Shown: positions 52,334-62,758, counted from the stretch's first letter. The stretch is DNA of 64,000 nucleotides from an uncultured Roseiflexaceae bacterium (GCA_937988885.1 CALKHR010000195.1:1-64000), one strand, 5' to 3'. Program-made: numbers and translations. The notes: a model not told the origin generated them from the sequence alone.

Positions 52334-54766
52334 TTAGGCAGAGCTCATTGGACGGCGAGCCAATAGTTCACGTACAACCGCTTCGAGGCGCTCAAGCGTA
52401 AATGGCTTCGCAATCGATGGATTACCGCTTTGAGCGATGCGGGCTTGCGTTGCCGCGCTCATCGTATCGCCAGTGACAAACACAAACCGCGTCGCAAGCT
52501 CTGCATCACGCTGCTTCACCTGTTGATGCAACTCAAAGCCGCTCATGCCTGGCATTTTAACATCTGTTAGGATGAGATCAAATGTATCGTTGGCCAGCAT
52601 TGTGAGTGCTTCGTTGCCGCTATGAACGACAATTGGCTGATGCCCTAAATCGCGCAACAGCCGCGCCAGTAAATGGCTGACAGGCTCTTCATCGTCTACC
52701 ACAAGAATGCGACAACTCGGTAAACTCTCGGCCTCAACAGCGGTGGGATTCACACTGTCGTCCGGTTGTGTATCGACGGTTTGCAGCAATGGAAGTTCGA
52801 TGGTCACCGTTGTGCCAACTCCCATCTCGCTTTCGGCCCAAATGCGTCCGCCGTGCTCCTTTACGATACCATAACATATCGACAAGCCCAACCCGGTGCC
52901 CTGACCGACCGGCTTGGTGGTATAGAAAGGATCAAAGATTTTATTCAGCGCACGCTCGGGGATACCCACACCAGTATCAGATATTGAGAAGAACAGGTGA
53001 GGGGTTTGACGCGTCATGGAGCCATTTTGAGCCGAACTCAGGCCAGTTCGCAACGTAATCCTCCCCGACTTCCCACGTTCAGTTATTGCATGGTGGGCAT
53101 TGTTGATCAGGTTCAGAATCACCTGTTGCATCTGGTATGGATCAACAACCGTCATTGGCAAGTTCGGATCCAACTCGGGTTTAACGTCGATGTTATCAAC
53201 CCGCAATTGATACGCACGCAGGGCCAATGTGTTGCGGATCACTTCGTTGAAGTTCGTCAGTGAGCGCTCGGCTTTATGCTCACGGGCGAACACTAGAAGA
53301 TTCTGAACGATCCGTGCAGCGCGCTCGGCTTGCGTATGGATATGCTTGAGATCATCGCGTATCTGATCGGGGATGGAGGTTTCGCGCAGCAACAACTGCG
53401 TGTAGCCCGAAACGCTTGTCAGCGGATTGTTCAGTTCGTGGGCTACTCCAGCCACCAATTGCCCGATGGCAGATAACTTCTCGGCGTGGATCAGCTGCTC
53501 CTCTAGGCGGCGGCGCTCGGTGAGGTTACGGGCAATACAGTGGATCTCGCGCGTTTGAGCGCTATTCTGAATGAGGCGAGCGCTCACTTCGAGCACCACA
53601 AGCTCCTCGTCTTTGCGGCGCAGTTGCAGCTCGAAGGGCTGAATAGCGCGGCCCATCAACAACTCACCAAAGGTTTGCTCGGCGTTGTCCCACGTCTCCG
53701 GCGCGCTGATCTCACGCAGCAGGCGGCCACGCAACTCGTCCTCGGTATACCCCGTCAACGAGGGGCCAACCTTGTTGATGCTGAGAATGCGCAGATGCTG
53801 ATCGAGCGTGAAGATCATATCGTAGGCGTTCGCAAAGAGATCGCGGTAACGCGCCTCGCTGTCCTTGGTTTGCTGGTACAGCCGAGCGTTCTCGATCGCA
53901 ATCGCCGCGTAATCGGCCAATGCCGAGAGGAGGTACTGATCGTTCTCGCTAAAGGTGCGTTCGGATTGCTGGTTATCTACGGCGAGCACACCAATCGCGG
54001 TATTGCCCACGATCAGCGGCACCTGTAGGATCGCCCGAACCAAAAAGCCAGTCTTCACCTTCAGCGGCGAGCCCTGTTTGCTCTTATCGAGGCGGATCGG
54101 CTTGCCGGTACGGATCACCTGCCCGGCCAGCGTATCGTCGATCGGCATGCGCATGCGTTGGGCACGCGCCTCGCCGAGGTTCTTCGCCGCCCGCAGGTAC
54201 AACTCCTCGGCATCGGCGTCGCGCAGCAGCAAGAAGCCTTCCTCAGCGCGAGTGATATAGACGCCCGCCTCAACGATGCGCACCAACAGTTCTTCCAGAT
54301 CAAGCAAAGCGCTCACCGATTTGCCGATCGAATACAGCACGGTGAGCTCTTGCACACGCTGTTGGAGGTTCTGCGTGAGTTGCTCTTTCTCGCGGTTCAG
54401 GCGACGTTCACGCAGCGCCGAGTCGATCGCAACACGCGCCTCGGATTCGCTGAACGGTTTGATCAGATAATTCCGCGCGCCGAGCCGGAACGCCTCGACC
54501 GCCACGCCCTCGGAGCCGTGCGCAGTCATCAGAATGACGGGCACGTCGTAGCCTTCCTGAGCAATCAGACGGAGCAGATCGAGGCCGCTGATATCAGGAA
54601 GCTGAAGATCGAGCAGAATAAGGTCGGGGAGGCGTTGACGTAGCCGATAGAGACCCTGACGCCCAGTATTCGCGATCGCTGACCGATAGCCGAGTTCTGG
54701 CAACACATAGTCGGCTAACATGGAACAGATCTGCTGGCTATCGTCGATAATGAGGATCTCTTCCAT
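52334..54766 (-). CDS. Hybrid sensor histidine kinase, REC-GAF-PAS-HisKA-HATPase-REC
   Basis: About 810 residues. N-terminal receiver with phosphoacceptor Asp53 in LILLDLQLPDISG and the GARNYLIKPF loop; a GAF domain near 160-310; PAS (YDMIFTLDQHLRILSINKVG); HisKA with VAHELNNPLTSVSGYTQ; HATPase with LINNAHHAI and GTGLGLSICYGIV; and a C-terminal receiver with Asp in LILTDVKMPGMSG. The double receiver suggests input through the first and output or feedback through the second. No membrane segment. Start: ATG 54766 at the onset of REC, with only weak upstream signals; GTG 54796 is possible. Confidence 0.9.
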   Translation of the reverse strand: MEEILIIDDSQQICSMLADYVLPELGYRSAIANTGRQGLYRLRQRLPDLILLDLQLPDISGLDLLRLIAQEGYDVPVILMTAHGSEGVAVEAFRLGARNYLIKPFSESEARVAIDSALRERRLNREKEQLTQNLQQRVQELTVLYSIGKSVSALLDLEELLVRIVEAGVYITRAEEGFLLLRDADAEELYLRAAKNLGEARAQRMRMPIDDTLAGQVIRTGKPIRLDKSKQGSPLKVKTGFLVRAILQVPLIVGNTAIGVLAVDNQQSERTFSENDQYLLSALADYAAIAIENARLYQQTKDSEARYRDLFANAYDMIFTLDQHLRILSINKVGPSLTGYTEDELRGRLLREISAPETWDNAEQTFGELLMGRAIQPFELQLRRKDEELVVLEVSARLIQNSAQTREIHCIARNLTERRRLEEQLIHAEKLSAIGQLVAGVAHELNNPLTSVSGYTQLLLRETSIPDQIRDDLKHIHTQAERAARIVQNLLVFAREHKAERSLTNFNEVIRNTLALRAYQLRVDNIDVKPELDPNLPMTVVDPYQMQQVILNLINNAHHAITERGKSGRITLRTGLSSAQNGSMTRQTPHLFFSISDTGVGIPERALNKIFDPFYTTKPVGQGTGLGLSICYGIVKEHGGRIWAESEMGVGTTVTIELPLLQTVDTQPDDSVNPTAVEAESLPSCRILVVDDEEPVSHLLARLLRDLGHQPIVVHSGNEALTMLANDTFDLILTDVKMPGMSGFELHQQVKQRDAELATRFVFVTGDTMSAATQARIAQSGNPSIAKPFTLERLEAVVRELLARRPMSSA

Positions 54767-55360
54767 AAATTGCTTCGTTACATCGAGGGCCGCCACTATC
54801 TAAAGGCATCGTGCCCACTGAGACTATGGTCGGCGCTGCGATACCGTGTACTACACCAAGGATGAGTTCTATATCGGTGTCAAACGGGACAAGTTTTTGG
54901 GCAGTAAATGGTAATAAATACTGGGCCACAAGGGAATAAACATAAGGCCACTTCGTGTTCTCCCTATTATACCGCAGTACAGCAAGCTATGCCAAATTAT
55001 CATTGATAGGGTGTTTATGAGCTATGTACATTATTTGTTACCAAACTGTAGTTTTTTGCGTCTTGTTGCTGAATCTTCTTGTTCAATAGGCGCACACTCC
55101 TCGGCTGAAAGGGGCCGATTCGCACATTCGCAACGCGTTGCCGATCGTCATTGGAGAGGAACAACGCTCACATTCACCAAGCACTGTTAGGAGGATAAAG
55201 CGAGCAAAAAACTTTATCTATTGCTTATGTTTGACTTACCTTTGGTTCAATTTCTGTCGCTATCATACAACTAGCGAGCTTGTAACGGCCTATCACAGAG
55301 CGGGCCGAACAGCAAGACAAATGAACGTTTTTTACCTCGTTTATATATAAGGAGATCGCA
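54767..55360. other. Gene-free divergent region
   Basis: 594 bases between the hybrid kinase and htrA. It is clearly more AT-rich than its neighbours. I see no convincing gene; short open frames here lack ribosome-binding sites. It must contain both promoters, but I could not place either with confidence. Confidence 0.5.
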
Positions 55361-56518
55361 ATGGAACGCAAAACCAAAATAGGTATTGGGGTTGCGCTAA
55401 CGCTGGTGCTGTTGGTGGGCACACTCTTTGGTGGGCTTGTTGGCGGCAGCTTCGGCTACTACCTAGCGCGGCAAACCAGTCCAGCGCCAACGTCGGTTCC
55501 TATTGCGCAACCAATCGCAAATATAACGCAGCACGAAGCAATCGCACAGCCACAAAGTGGCAATTCCGTGGTGGAAGCGGTGAAAAAGGTGGCTCCTGCG
55601 GTGGTGACGGTGATCAACACGCAAACGATCAGCGTACGCACTAGCCCCTTCCAAACGATCCCCAGCCGACAGCAGCAGCGCTCCAGCGGCTCGGGTGTGA
55701 TCATCAGCGAGGAGGGCTACATCATCACCAACCATCACGTGATCGAGGGTCAGCAGTCCTTAACAGTCATCTATGCCGATGGCTCACGCCACGAGGCCAC
55801 GTTAATCGGCAGCGACCCGCTGCAGGATTTGGCTGTGATCAAGGTGTCCGATCCTGTGCCTGCCACTGCAACGCTCGGCGATTCGAGCGCGCTGCAACCG
55901 GGCGAGACGCTGATCGCGATCGGCAGCCCGCTCGGCGATTTCAAGAACACCGTGACGACAGGCGTGGTGAGCGCGCTTAACCGCTCGGTGCCGGGCAGCT
56001 CGATGGAGGGCTTGATCCAGACCGATGCCGCCATCAATCATGGCAATAGCGGCGGCCCGCTGGTCAATGTGAAGGGTGAAGTGATCGGCATCAACACCTT
56101 GGTGGTGCGCGGCAATGGCAATAGCTTCGATCAAGCCGAGGGCTTGGGCTTCGCAGTGCCGAGCAATATCGTCAAGACGGTCAGCGAGGCGTTGATCGCA
56201 AACGGCAAGATCGAATATGCGTACTTGGGCGTCAGCTACGGTATGATCGACCCCGATATCGCGGTGGAGAATAACCTGCCCGTGCAGAACGGCGCGCTGA
56301 TCAGCCAGGTGGTGCCGGGTCAACCCGCAGCCAAGGCCGGCCTGAAGGAAGGCGATATCATCACGGCAGTCAACGGCAATCAACTCGGCAGCGAAACGTC
56401 GCTCCGCGGCGTGCTGTTGCAGCAAAAGCCGGGCGACACCATTACGCTGGAGGTACTGCGCGATAACGAAACCCTCACGTTTGAGGTGACGCTCGCGACA
56501 CGGCCATCCGATTTGTAG
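55361..56518 (+). CDS. HtrA/DegP-type trypsin-like serine protease with PDZ domain
   Basis: 385 residues. A membrane anchor at 7-35 precedes a short linker. The protease domain holds catalytic His126 (ITNHHVIEG), Asp156 (DLAVIKV) and Ser230 (NHGNSGGPL). One C-terminal PDZ domain runs from about 285 (AYLGVSYGM, GQPAAKAGLKEGDIITAVNG). It faces the outside and degrades or refolds damaged envelope proteins. AAGGAG precedes ATG at proper spacing. A hairpin terminator follows. Confidence 0.94.
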   Translation: MERKTKIGIGVALTLVLLVGTLFGGLVGGSFGYYLARQTSPAPTSVPIAQPIANITQHEAIAQPQSGNSVVEAVKKVAPAVVTVINTQTISVRTSPFQTIPSRQQQRSSGSGVIISEEGYIITNHHVIEGQQSLTVIYADGSRHEATLIGSDPLQDLAVIKVSDPVPATATLGDSSALQPGETLIAIGSPLGDFKNTVTTGVVSALNRSVPGSSMEGLIQTDAAINHGNSGGPLVNVKGEVIGINTLVVRGNGNSFDQAEGLGFAVPSNIVKTVSEALIANGKIEYAYLGVSYGMIDPDIAVENNLPVQNGALISQVVPGQPAAKAGLKEGDIITAVNGNQLGSETSLRGVLLQQKPGDTITLEVLRDNETLTFEVTLATRPSDL

Positions 56519-56540
56519 ACCATCTCCCATATCAGCGTAA

Positions 56541-56580
56541 CAACGGGCGAGTGGCAATGGGGCCATTCGTCCGTTGTTTT
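56541..56580. terminator. Terminator between convergent htrA-like and HIT/GalT-like genes
   Basis: CAACGGGCGA-g-TGGC pairs with GCCA-t-TCGTCCGTTG (imperfect 15-bp stem) followed by TTTTA. Confidence 0.75.
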
Positions 56581-56583
56581 ATG

Positions 56584-57690
56584 TTACCGACATGGAATTT
56601 GAGCAAACGCTTGATTGTGCTGCGCCGCGATCTCAAACGGATCGACGGAGATACTGCCGGTGGCGTACAGTTCGTTGGCCCCCAAATCGGCGCTGGCGAG
56701 CGGATCACCCCGATCGCCGATGCGCAGCAGGATCGGCATGTCGTACCAGGTTTCCGGCGTGTCGCCGAGCGGCGGCAGGGCGATGCACAGGTTCAAGGCT
56801 AGCACGCCTCGCTGGCGCCAATGCTGCAGGATGATGCCGAGCGCCTCGCCGAGCTTGTGCATCGTTTGCTCGGGCGTGGCAGGGTCGCCGAGCAGCACAA
56901 TCTCGCGATTGCGCAGCGGTGTGAGGTGCACGAATCCGGCAACGCCGTTCGGCAGGGCCAAGCCCAGACCCAGCGCGTTGTGAATGGCGTGCAGATCAGC
57001 GATGTAGGAGCGCTGATGCTCCGCGTGGTATGCCGCCATCGCGCGGCGCCACAACTCGATGCGAGCGTAGTGCATGCCGCTGCCAAGCGTGAGCTGAATA
57101 TGGCCGTGCATCTGCGAGGCGCCCGCTTTGGGCAGGCAATTCCAAAAAATGAGCGGGTATTGGGCCTGCGGATCCTCGGCATGGGCGGCCTGAAACCAGC
57201 GCAGCGCGGTGGCAAAACAGTCGCTCAGATGCTCGCCGTTGATGCGCAGCGGATGCGGCTCGTTGAAGATCAGCAGGCCGTGCCAGCCGTCGAACTTGGC
57301 CACGTTCGAGGCGCTGATGCAGTGTTGGCCCACAACGCGCCCAAACACATCAGCAGTGGTGTTGAGCAACGGCTCGCGGAAGATGTCGTGTTCGGCGAGC
57401 GCCGCGTGGATCTGCGCCTCTAACTCGGCGTCGCCGCCGTGCACTGCCAGCGGACGACGCACCCGCAGCGGATTGAACAACGCGGCCTCCAACGTGAGGC
57501 GGTTAACGACCCGCACGATGGTTTGGTTGCGCACCGCATCGAGCGAGCCAAACTGCTGTTCGACCCACGGCCACATACTCGGCGGAGGCTCGGCGCGACC
57601 GCGCAACACCGCAACATCAAACAGCGCAGCGCAGATCTGCTGCTGCTCCGGGGGCAGCGCCGCGATCCGTTCAGGCAACGTGACTATCAT
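56584..57690 (-). CDS. HIT-superfamily GalT/Ap4A-phosphorylase-like protein
   Basis: 368 residues. The active-site motif is AGASQMHGHIQLTLG, a HIT-type H-x-H signature in the position of the GalT nucleophile. An upstream half with LLIFNEPHPLRINGEHLSD resembles the first HIT-like repeat. The zinc cysteines of true GalT are missing. Possible activities are nucleotidyl transfer or phosphorolysis of sugar or dinucleotide substrates; none can be chosen. ATG 57690 follows GGGAGG. Confidence 0.78.
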   Translation of the reverse strand: MIVTLPERIAALPPEQQQICAALFDVAVLRGRAEPPPSMWPWVEQQFGSLDAVRNQTIVRVVNRLTLEAALFNPLRVRRPLAVHGGDAELEAQIHAALAEHDIFREPLLNTTADVFGRVVGQHCISASNVAKFDGWHGLLIFNEPHPLRINGEHLSDCFATALRWFQAAHAEDPQAQYPLIFWNCLPKAGASQMHGHIQLTLGSGMHYARIELWRRAMAAYHAEHQRSYIADLHAIHNALGLGLALPNGVAGFVHLTPLRNREIVLLGDPATPEQTMHKLGEALGIILQHWRQRGVLALNLCIALPPLGDTPETWYDMPILLRIGDRGDPLASADLGANELYATGSISVDPFEIAAQHNQAFAQIPCR

Positions 57691-57820
57691 CAGCCTTCCT
57701 CCCTCGAGAATTTTGGGAATGATACCATACCAACGCTTGACGCCTCGGCAATAATCGGTCACACTTAGCGTATTCCACCCATTGCAGGATTCCGTAAGAC
57801 ATGGAGGCAGCGAAGCAGTC

Positions 57821-58633
57821 ATGGACATCAAGGAACAGTTCCAGGCCATTCGCCCACGCTACGAGGAATTGCGTGGTAAAGTCGCGATTGTCACAGGGTC
57901 GAGTCGAGGGATCGGAAAAGGAATCGCGTTGCGATTGGCCCGGGAAGGGATGAAGGTGGTGATCACCAGCAATGTCCCCGAACAGGTCGCGGAGACAGCC
58001 GCCGAGTTTCGCGAGATCGGCGCCGAAATCCTCGAAATCACCCTAGATTTGGGCGAACCGAACGCGATGCGACAGTTGATCGATGCTACAGTTCAGGCAT
58101 TCGGCGGCATCGATCTGTTGGTCAACAACGCCGCATTGTTGTCGCGCAAAAACGTGTTCGATGTGGACGAAGCGCTGTTAGATGCGCATATCGCGGTGAA
58201 CATCCGCGCGCCGTACTTGGGCACGCAGTACGCCGCCGAGGTGATGCGCGATCGGGGCGTGAGGGGCAGCATCATCCAGATCAGCTCGGTTGGCGGCTTG
58301 CGCTCACACTGGCGCGCCCTCCCGTACGATGTCGATAAGGGCGCGATCGATGCGATCACCCGCGCGATGGCCACTGAGTTAGCGCCATACGGCATCCGTG
58401 TCAACGCGATCGGCCCAGGTGCGATCGACAATGGGTGGGTCAAGCGGGTCGGCCTCGAAAACATCGGCGATCTGGTCGAGCGCATCCCGCTCCAGCGCAT
58501 CGGCACGCCGCAAGATATTGCGGGCATGGTGGCGTTCCTCGCCTCCGACGATGCGAGCTATATCACCGGACAGATCATCTACGTCGATGGCGGCATCACC
58601 ACACAGCTCAGCCCGAAGAACGCGCCGCTCTAA
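57821..58633 (+). CDS. Short-chain dehydrogenase/reductase
   Basis: 270 residues. Cofactor loop VTGSSRGIGKGIA, NNAAL motif, catalytic Ser in IQISSVGG and the pair in YDVDKGAID (Y-x3-K). The residue after the second strand (ITSNVPEQ) leaves NAD or NADP preference open. PGAIDNGWV and the C-terminal ITGQIIYVDGGIT are classical. Start chosen at ATG 57821 (MDIKEQFQAIRPRYEELRGK); the GGAGG upstream is somewhat far. Substrate unknown; next to pdxH in the same direction. Confidence 0.9.
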   Translation: MDIKEQFQAIRPRYEELRGKVAIVTGSSRGIGKGIALRLAREGMKVVITSNVPEQVAETAAEFREIGAEILEITLDLGEPNAMRQLIDATVQAFGGIDLLVNNAALLSRKNVFDVDEALLDAHIAVNIRAPYLGTQYAAEVMRDRGVRGSIIQISSVGGLRSHWRALPYDVDKGAIDAITRAMATELAPYGIRVNAIGPGAIDNGWVKRVGLENIGDLVERIPLQRIGTPQDIAGMVAFLASDDASYITGQIIYVDGGITTQLSPKNAPL

Positions 58634-58787
58634 TCGACCGCGTCGCGCTGGTGTTGGTGGATCATTTCCGCCCACATCAGCGCGCCAACCAGAGCAGAAT
58701 GCAACGATTCAAGGCCGTCGCACGTATATCCAAACGACTGTTGATCCGTGCTAGCATCCATGTCTCACCACTCCAGGGAGTCACGTC

Positions 58788-59432
58788 ATGTCGAACAAAT
58801 TCGCAGCACTACGCGAAGAATACGAAACCCAAGGGCTGAGCGAAGCTGATGTCGCAGCAGATCCGTTCACCCAATTTCAGCGCTGGTTCGATCAAGCAGT
58901 CAACGCCAACCTCAACCAACCCAATGCGATGACCGTCGCAACCGTCGGCGACGATTATCGCCCCTCCGCCCGCATGGTCTTGCTGAAAGACTTCGACTCG
59001 CGAGGCTTCGTGTTCTACACCAATTACGAGAGCCGCAAGGGCCACGAGTTAGCGAAGCACCCGTGGGCCGCATTGCTGTTTTACTGGGGCGAACTGCACC
59101 GCCAAGTGCGCATCGAAGGCCCCGTGAGCGTCGTCAGCGCCGCCGAATCGGACGCGTACTTCGCCAGCCGCCCACTCGGCAGCCAGATCGGCGCGTCGGC
59201 CTCGCCGCAGAGCCAGGTGATCGCAAATCGTGAGGAGCTCGACGCACGAGTTCGTGAACTGGAAGCCTTATATCGCGACCAACCACCGCCGCGCCCGAGC
59301 AATTGGGGCGGGTATCGCGTAGCGCCCATCTCGTTTGAATTTTGGCAGGGGCGCGTCAACCGCCTCCACGATCGGCTGCGCTACCGCAAAACAGAACAGG
59401 GCGACTGGATCATCGAGCGCCTCGCACCGTAG
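58788..59432 (+). CDS. pdxH: Pyridoxamine 5'-phosphate oxidase
   Basis: 214 residues, the standard length. Oxidises pyridoxine or pyridoxamine phosphate to PLP with FMN. FMN and substrate motifs are RMVLLKDFDSRGFVFYTNYE, SRKGHELAKHPWAALLFYW, RQVRIEGPV and the C-terminal PISFEFWQGRVNRLHDRLRY. A Cds1-like PLP enzyme lies 10 kb to the left, not in the same operon. Confidence 0.96.
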   Translation: MSNKFAALREEYETQGLSEADVAADPFTQFQRWFDQAVNANLNQPNAMTVATVGDDYRPSARMVLLKDFDSRGFVFYTNYESRKGHELAKHPWAALLFYWGELHRQVRIEGPVSVVSAAESDAYFASRPLGSQIGASASPQSQVIANREELDARVRELEALYRDQPPPRPSNWGGYRVAPISFEFWQGRVNRLHDRLRYRKTEQGDWIIERLAP

Positions 59433-59524
59433 TTGGAATAAAAGTTGCTATATCATATTCTCTATCAATACTGCATCAACAAGAAACATGCTGCAACTGC
59501 AGTTAAAGGAGCAGAAATAATTCG

Positions 59525-61303
59525 ATGACAACGCCTCCAGGAACCAAAAACCTGTTTGGTCTTTTCAGTCGGCGTCAAATGCTATCCGAGCGCCAAAACG
59601 CACTGCTCGAACAAGTGCGTAGCGTGTTGCAGAACCTCCAAACCTCGCTTGAGCGCTTCGGTGCCGATACCGCGCCCAGCGACACGCGCACACTCAGCGA
59701 CACCATTGCTCATCTCGATGAGCTGTTTCTGCTGGTGATCGCAGGCGAGTTCAACTCGGGCAAATCGAGCTTTATCAACGCGTTGTTGGGCGATAAGGTA
59801 GTGAAGGAGGGCGTGACGCCCACCACAGACCAAATCACGCTGCTGCGCTACGGCGAAACCATTCACGAAGAACAGCTTGAGGAGTTCCTGCTCGCCCGAT
59901 ACGTGCCCGCCGAGGTGCTGCGGCAACTGGTGATCGTCGATACGCCCGGCACCAACGCGATCATTCGTCGCCACGAGGAGTTGACGCGCGAGTTCATTCC
60001 GCGCTCGGATTTGGTGCTGTTCATCACCTCCGCCGACCGCCCCTTCACCGAGAGCGAGCGTTCGTTCCTTTCGGCCATCCAAGAATGGGGCAAGAAGATC
60101 GTGATCGTATTAAACAAGGCCGATCTGCTTGAGCCGGACGAATTGGAGCAAGTTGTCACCTTTATCCGCGACAACGCCCGCGATCTGCTGGGCATGACGC
60201 CGGAGATCTTCCCGATCTCGGCGCGCCAAGCCCAACGCGCCCGCACCAACGACGATCCAGCCCAGCGCGAAAGCAGCCGCTTCGATACTGTCGAGCGCTA
60301 CATCCTCGAAACGCTCGATGCCGAGGAGCGCGTGCGCCTCAAACTGCTCTCGCCGCTCGGAGTTGCGCAGCATCTCGACAATAAATACTTGGCTGTGGCG
60401 GAAGGACGCTTGTCGACTCTGCAAGAGGATTTGTCCACGCTCGAGAATATCGACCGCCAACTTGAGGTGTTCCGCGAAGATCTGCAATCGGATTTTAAAC
60501 ATCATCTGACAGAAGTCCAGAATATTTTGCACGAGTTCGAGTTGCGCGGTATGCAGTTCTTCGACGATACTATTCAACTCTCGAATATCTGGCAGTTGCG
60601 CAATAGCCAATGGCTTCGCGAAGCCTTTGAACGCGAAGTAGTGGGCGATCTGCCCCAACAGATCGAAGGGCGGCTGAGTGCGCTGATCGATTGGATGATC
60701 GACAAAAACCTGCGGCTGTGGCAATCGGTGATGGATTACCTGCAGCGCAAGCGCGTGCCCGAACACCGCGAGGGCCTGATCGGCGATGTGGGAGGCACCT
60801 TCGATTACAACCGCAGCGCGCTGATCGATTCCGTCGCACGCAAGGCGCAGCAGGTCGTGGCGACCTACGATCGCGAAGCCGAGGCGCAGATGCTCAGCGA
60901 GGATATCCGCAGCGCGATTATGACCACTGGGCTCGTTCAGGCTGGCGCGCTCGGCATCGGCGGCCTGATCCTGGCGGCCACCACCGTCGCCTGGATCGAT
61001 CTGACAGGTATCCTGGCGGCGGGTTTGATCTCGGTGGCGGGCCTATTCGTGTTGCCGGCCAAGCGCCGCCAACTGAAGAAGGACTTCCACGACAAGATCG
61101 TCGATATGCGCGAGCGGCTAATCGAAACGATGCAGCATCAGTTCGATGTTGAGTTGGAGCAGATGCTAGCGCGCATCCGTGAGGCGATCGGCCCATACAC
61201 GCGCTTCATCCGAGCGCAGCGCGAGCAGCTCAGCACAATTCAACGCGAGTTGTCGGATATCGATGTGGAGATCGGGCGGTTGCGCGCCGATATCGGCGGA
61301 TGA
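59525..61303 (+). CDS. Bacterial dynamin-like GTPase
   Basis: 592 residues. G1 GEFNSGKSS at 74-82, G2 Thr in GVTPTTDQ, G3 DTPG at 139-142 and G4 NKAD at 197-200. Long coiled-coil helices follow from about 290, then a C-terminal hydrophobic hairpin (ALGIGGLILAATTVAWIDL and ILAAGLISVAGLFVLPA) that should insert into the membrane, then further helices. Such proteins remodel or guard membranes. Only one is present here, whereas many bacteria encode side-by-side pairs. An AAAGGAG site precedes the ATG. Confidence 0.9.
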   Translation: MTTPPGTKNLFGLFSRRQMLSERQNALLEQVRSVLQNLQTSLERFGADTAPSDTRTLSDTIAHLDELFLLVIAGEFNSGKSSFINALLGDKVVKEGVTPTTDQITLLRYGETIHEEQLEEFLLARYVPAEVLRQLVIVDTPGTNAIIRRHEELTREFIPRSDLVLFITSADRPFTESERSFLSAIQEWGKKIVIVLNKADLLEPDELEQVVTFIRDNARDLLGMTPEIFPISARQAQRARTNDDPAQRESSRFDTVERYILETLDAEERVRLKLLSPLGVAQHLDNKYLAVAEGRLSTLQEDLSTLENIDRQLEVFREDLQSDFKHHLTEVQNILHEFELRGMQFFDDTIQLSNIWQLRNSQWLREAFEREVVGDLPQQIEGRLSALIDWMIDKNLRLWQSVMDYLQRKRVPEHREGLIGDVGGTFDYNRSALIDSVARKAQQVVATYDREAEAQMLSEDIRSAIMTTGLVQAGALGIGGLILAATTVAWIDLTGILAAGLISVAGLFVLPAKRRQLKKDFHDKIVDMRERLIETMQHQFDVELEQMLARIREAIGPYTRFIRAQREQLSTIQRELSDIDVEIGRLRADIGG

Positions 61304-61332
61304 TGCGGTTCTAAAGAACGTTGTTTCTCGAA

Positions 61333-61376
61333 TGCAATCGAGGTTCTGTTGAGGCAGAATCTCGATTGCACGTTTT
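61333..61376. terminator. Terminator between convergent dynamin and flippase-like genes
   Basis: TGCAATCGAG-g-TTCTG pairs with CAGAA-t-CTCGATTGCA, followed by CGTTTTTG. Confidence 0.85.
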
Positions 61377-61390
61377 TGTGGGGGATTGCG

Positions 61391-62506
61391 CTAACTCGGC
61401 TTGGTATCGAGCGAATTTCGGATCGGCGGTAGCTTGTGCGGCGCGTCGACAGCCTCGGGCACTGGCACATCCGAAGAATCGGTCGTCGATGGCGATTGTG
61501 GTGGCTTCGGCGCGTGCGTCATCAGCCAGCGATAGCAGACAATCGCGATCGGCGCGAGCAACCAAAAGTTCAACATACGGAAGATCACGGCTGCAACGTA
61601 GGCCTGCGGCCCAACACCCAAGCGCGATAGCGTCAGCACCAGCATCGCCTCGACCGTGCCGCCGCCGCCGGGCAATACATTGAACGTGCTGGTGATGAGC
61701 GCGATCCCGAAGGCGGCCAGCACCACAAAGAACGACGTGGATACGCCCAGGCTGTAGAGCACCACCAGCATCGCGAGGCTGTGCGTTGCGAGCGAGGCGA
61801 GCTGGATCAGCACCAACACCATCACTTCACTGCGGCGGCAGGCGATCATCTCGCGGCCCCAGATGATCTCATCGACCAACTTCGTGATCGGCTCGTCGCT
61901 CCAGCAGCGGCGCAGCAGACGCGCCACACGATCTTTGATGCCCAGCATCCAGCGCAACAGCACCGCGCGCTCGCGGGTCAGCACAAACACGGCTAAGCTG
62001 ATCAGAAGGATCGCCACTCCGGCAGCCAGTAAGCTCGCAAGGGAGCTCTGGGCGATCTTGAAGCCGATGCGCATCATCAAATAGATCAGGCTGAAGGCGA
62101 ACACCAGCAGCATCGCGCAGACGTAGCTCAGCACTTCCAGCGAGGCCATCAGGGTGGCATGCCCCGCCGAGACGCCGCGCCGCCGAAACGTTTGAATGAG
62201 GAAGGCGTAACTGGCGACGCCACCCGCCGGAATCGATTGGCTGAGCATAATCGCCACGAGCGCGATGCCCCACAGCCGCAAGCGCCCGAAATGGTAGCCG
62301 AGCGACGTGAGCACGCGATGATAGACCTGCGAAGCGCAGAAGAAGCCTAACAACTCTAGGGCAAACGCAAGCAAAAGCCATTCGGGGCGAGCCTCGCCCA
62401 ACGATGAAAATGCTTCGACGATTTCCCCACGATTGAGGTAGGCCACGATCAGCACGACAATCGAGAGGAACGCGCTTATGAGGTATTGCCATCGTGGAAC
62501 CCGCAT
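61391..62506 (-). CDS. Flippase-like membrane protein (LPG synthase TM/UPF0104 family)
   Basis: 371 residues with eight or so membrane segments. SQSIPAGGVASYAFLIQTF and NVLPGGGGTVEAMLVLTLSR are the two repeated signatures of the family related to the MprF flippase domain. The Asp/Glu/Pro-rich tail is cytoplasmic. It probably moves a lipid or lipid-linked sugar across the membrane; the glycosyltransferase just upstream on the same strand supports a lipid-carrier role. Confidence 0.88.
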   Translation of the reverse strand: MRVPRWQYLISAFLSIVVLIVAYLNRGEIVEAFSSLGEARPEWLLLAFALELLGFFCASQVYHRVLTSLGYHFGRLRLWGIALVAIMLSQSIPAGGVASYAFLIQTFRRRGVSAGHATLMASLEVLSYVCAMLLVFAFSLIYLMMRIGFKIAQSSLASLLAAGVAILLISLAVFVLTRERAVLLRWMLGIKDRVARLLRRCWSDEPITKLVDEIIWGREMIACRRSEVMVLVLIQLASLATHSLAMLVVLYSLGVSTSFFVVLAAFGIALITSTFNVLPGGGGTVEAMLVLTLSRLGVGPQAYVAAVIFRMLNFWLLAPIAIVCYRWLMTHAPKPPQSPSTTDSSDVPVPEAVDAPHKLPPIRNSLDTKPS

Positions 62507-62653
62507 ATCCGAATCCTTTCCAACCGCATCTACATTTGCTGTGGAACAGACGGCATCTCATCAAAGAAAGTTGCACACGCCTATCGGGCAGGAGAGGGTA
62601 AGCGCACGCGCAACAGTCCTATCCATAAAACGATAAACGAGTACAGCGAAGCC

Positions 62654-62680
62654 GTTTTACCGCTCTTCGAAGGGTAAAAC
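62654..62680 (-). terminator. Hairpin after the glycosyltransferase gene
   Basis: GTTTTACC and GGTAAAAC form an 8-bp stem with an 11-base loop. No strong U-tract. Nothing else supported in 62507-62758. Confidence 0.5.
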
Positions 62681-62758
62681 GTGCTCTTCGAGCAAGCCAG
62701 AGGCAAAACGCTGTGGGGGTGATAGAGCAACAAGCGTGCCGCATGTCGGCGGCGCAGA

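Noticed and set aside
55138..55350. 70-codon frame upstream of htrA
   Set aside because: No ribosome-binding site, no recognisable composition, and it covers the probable htrA promoter.
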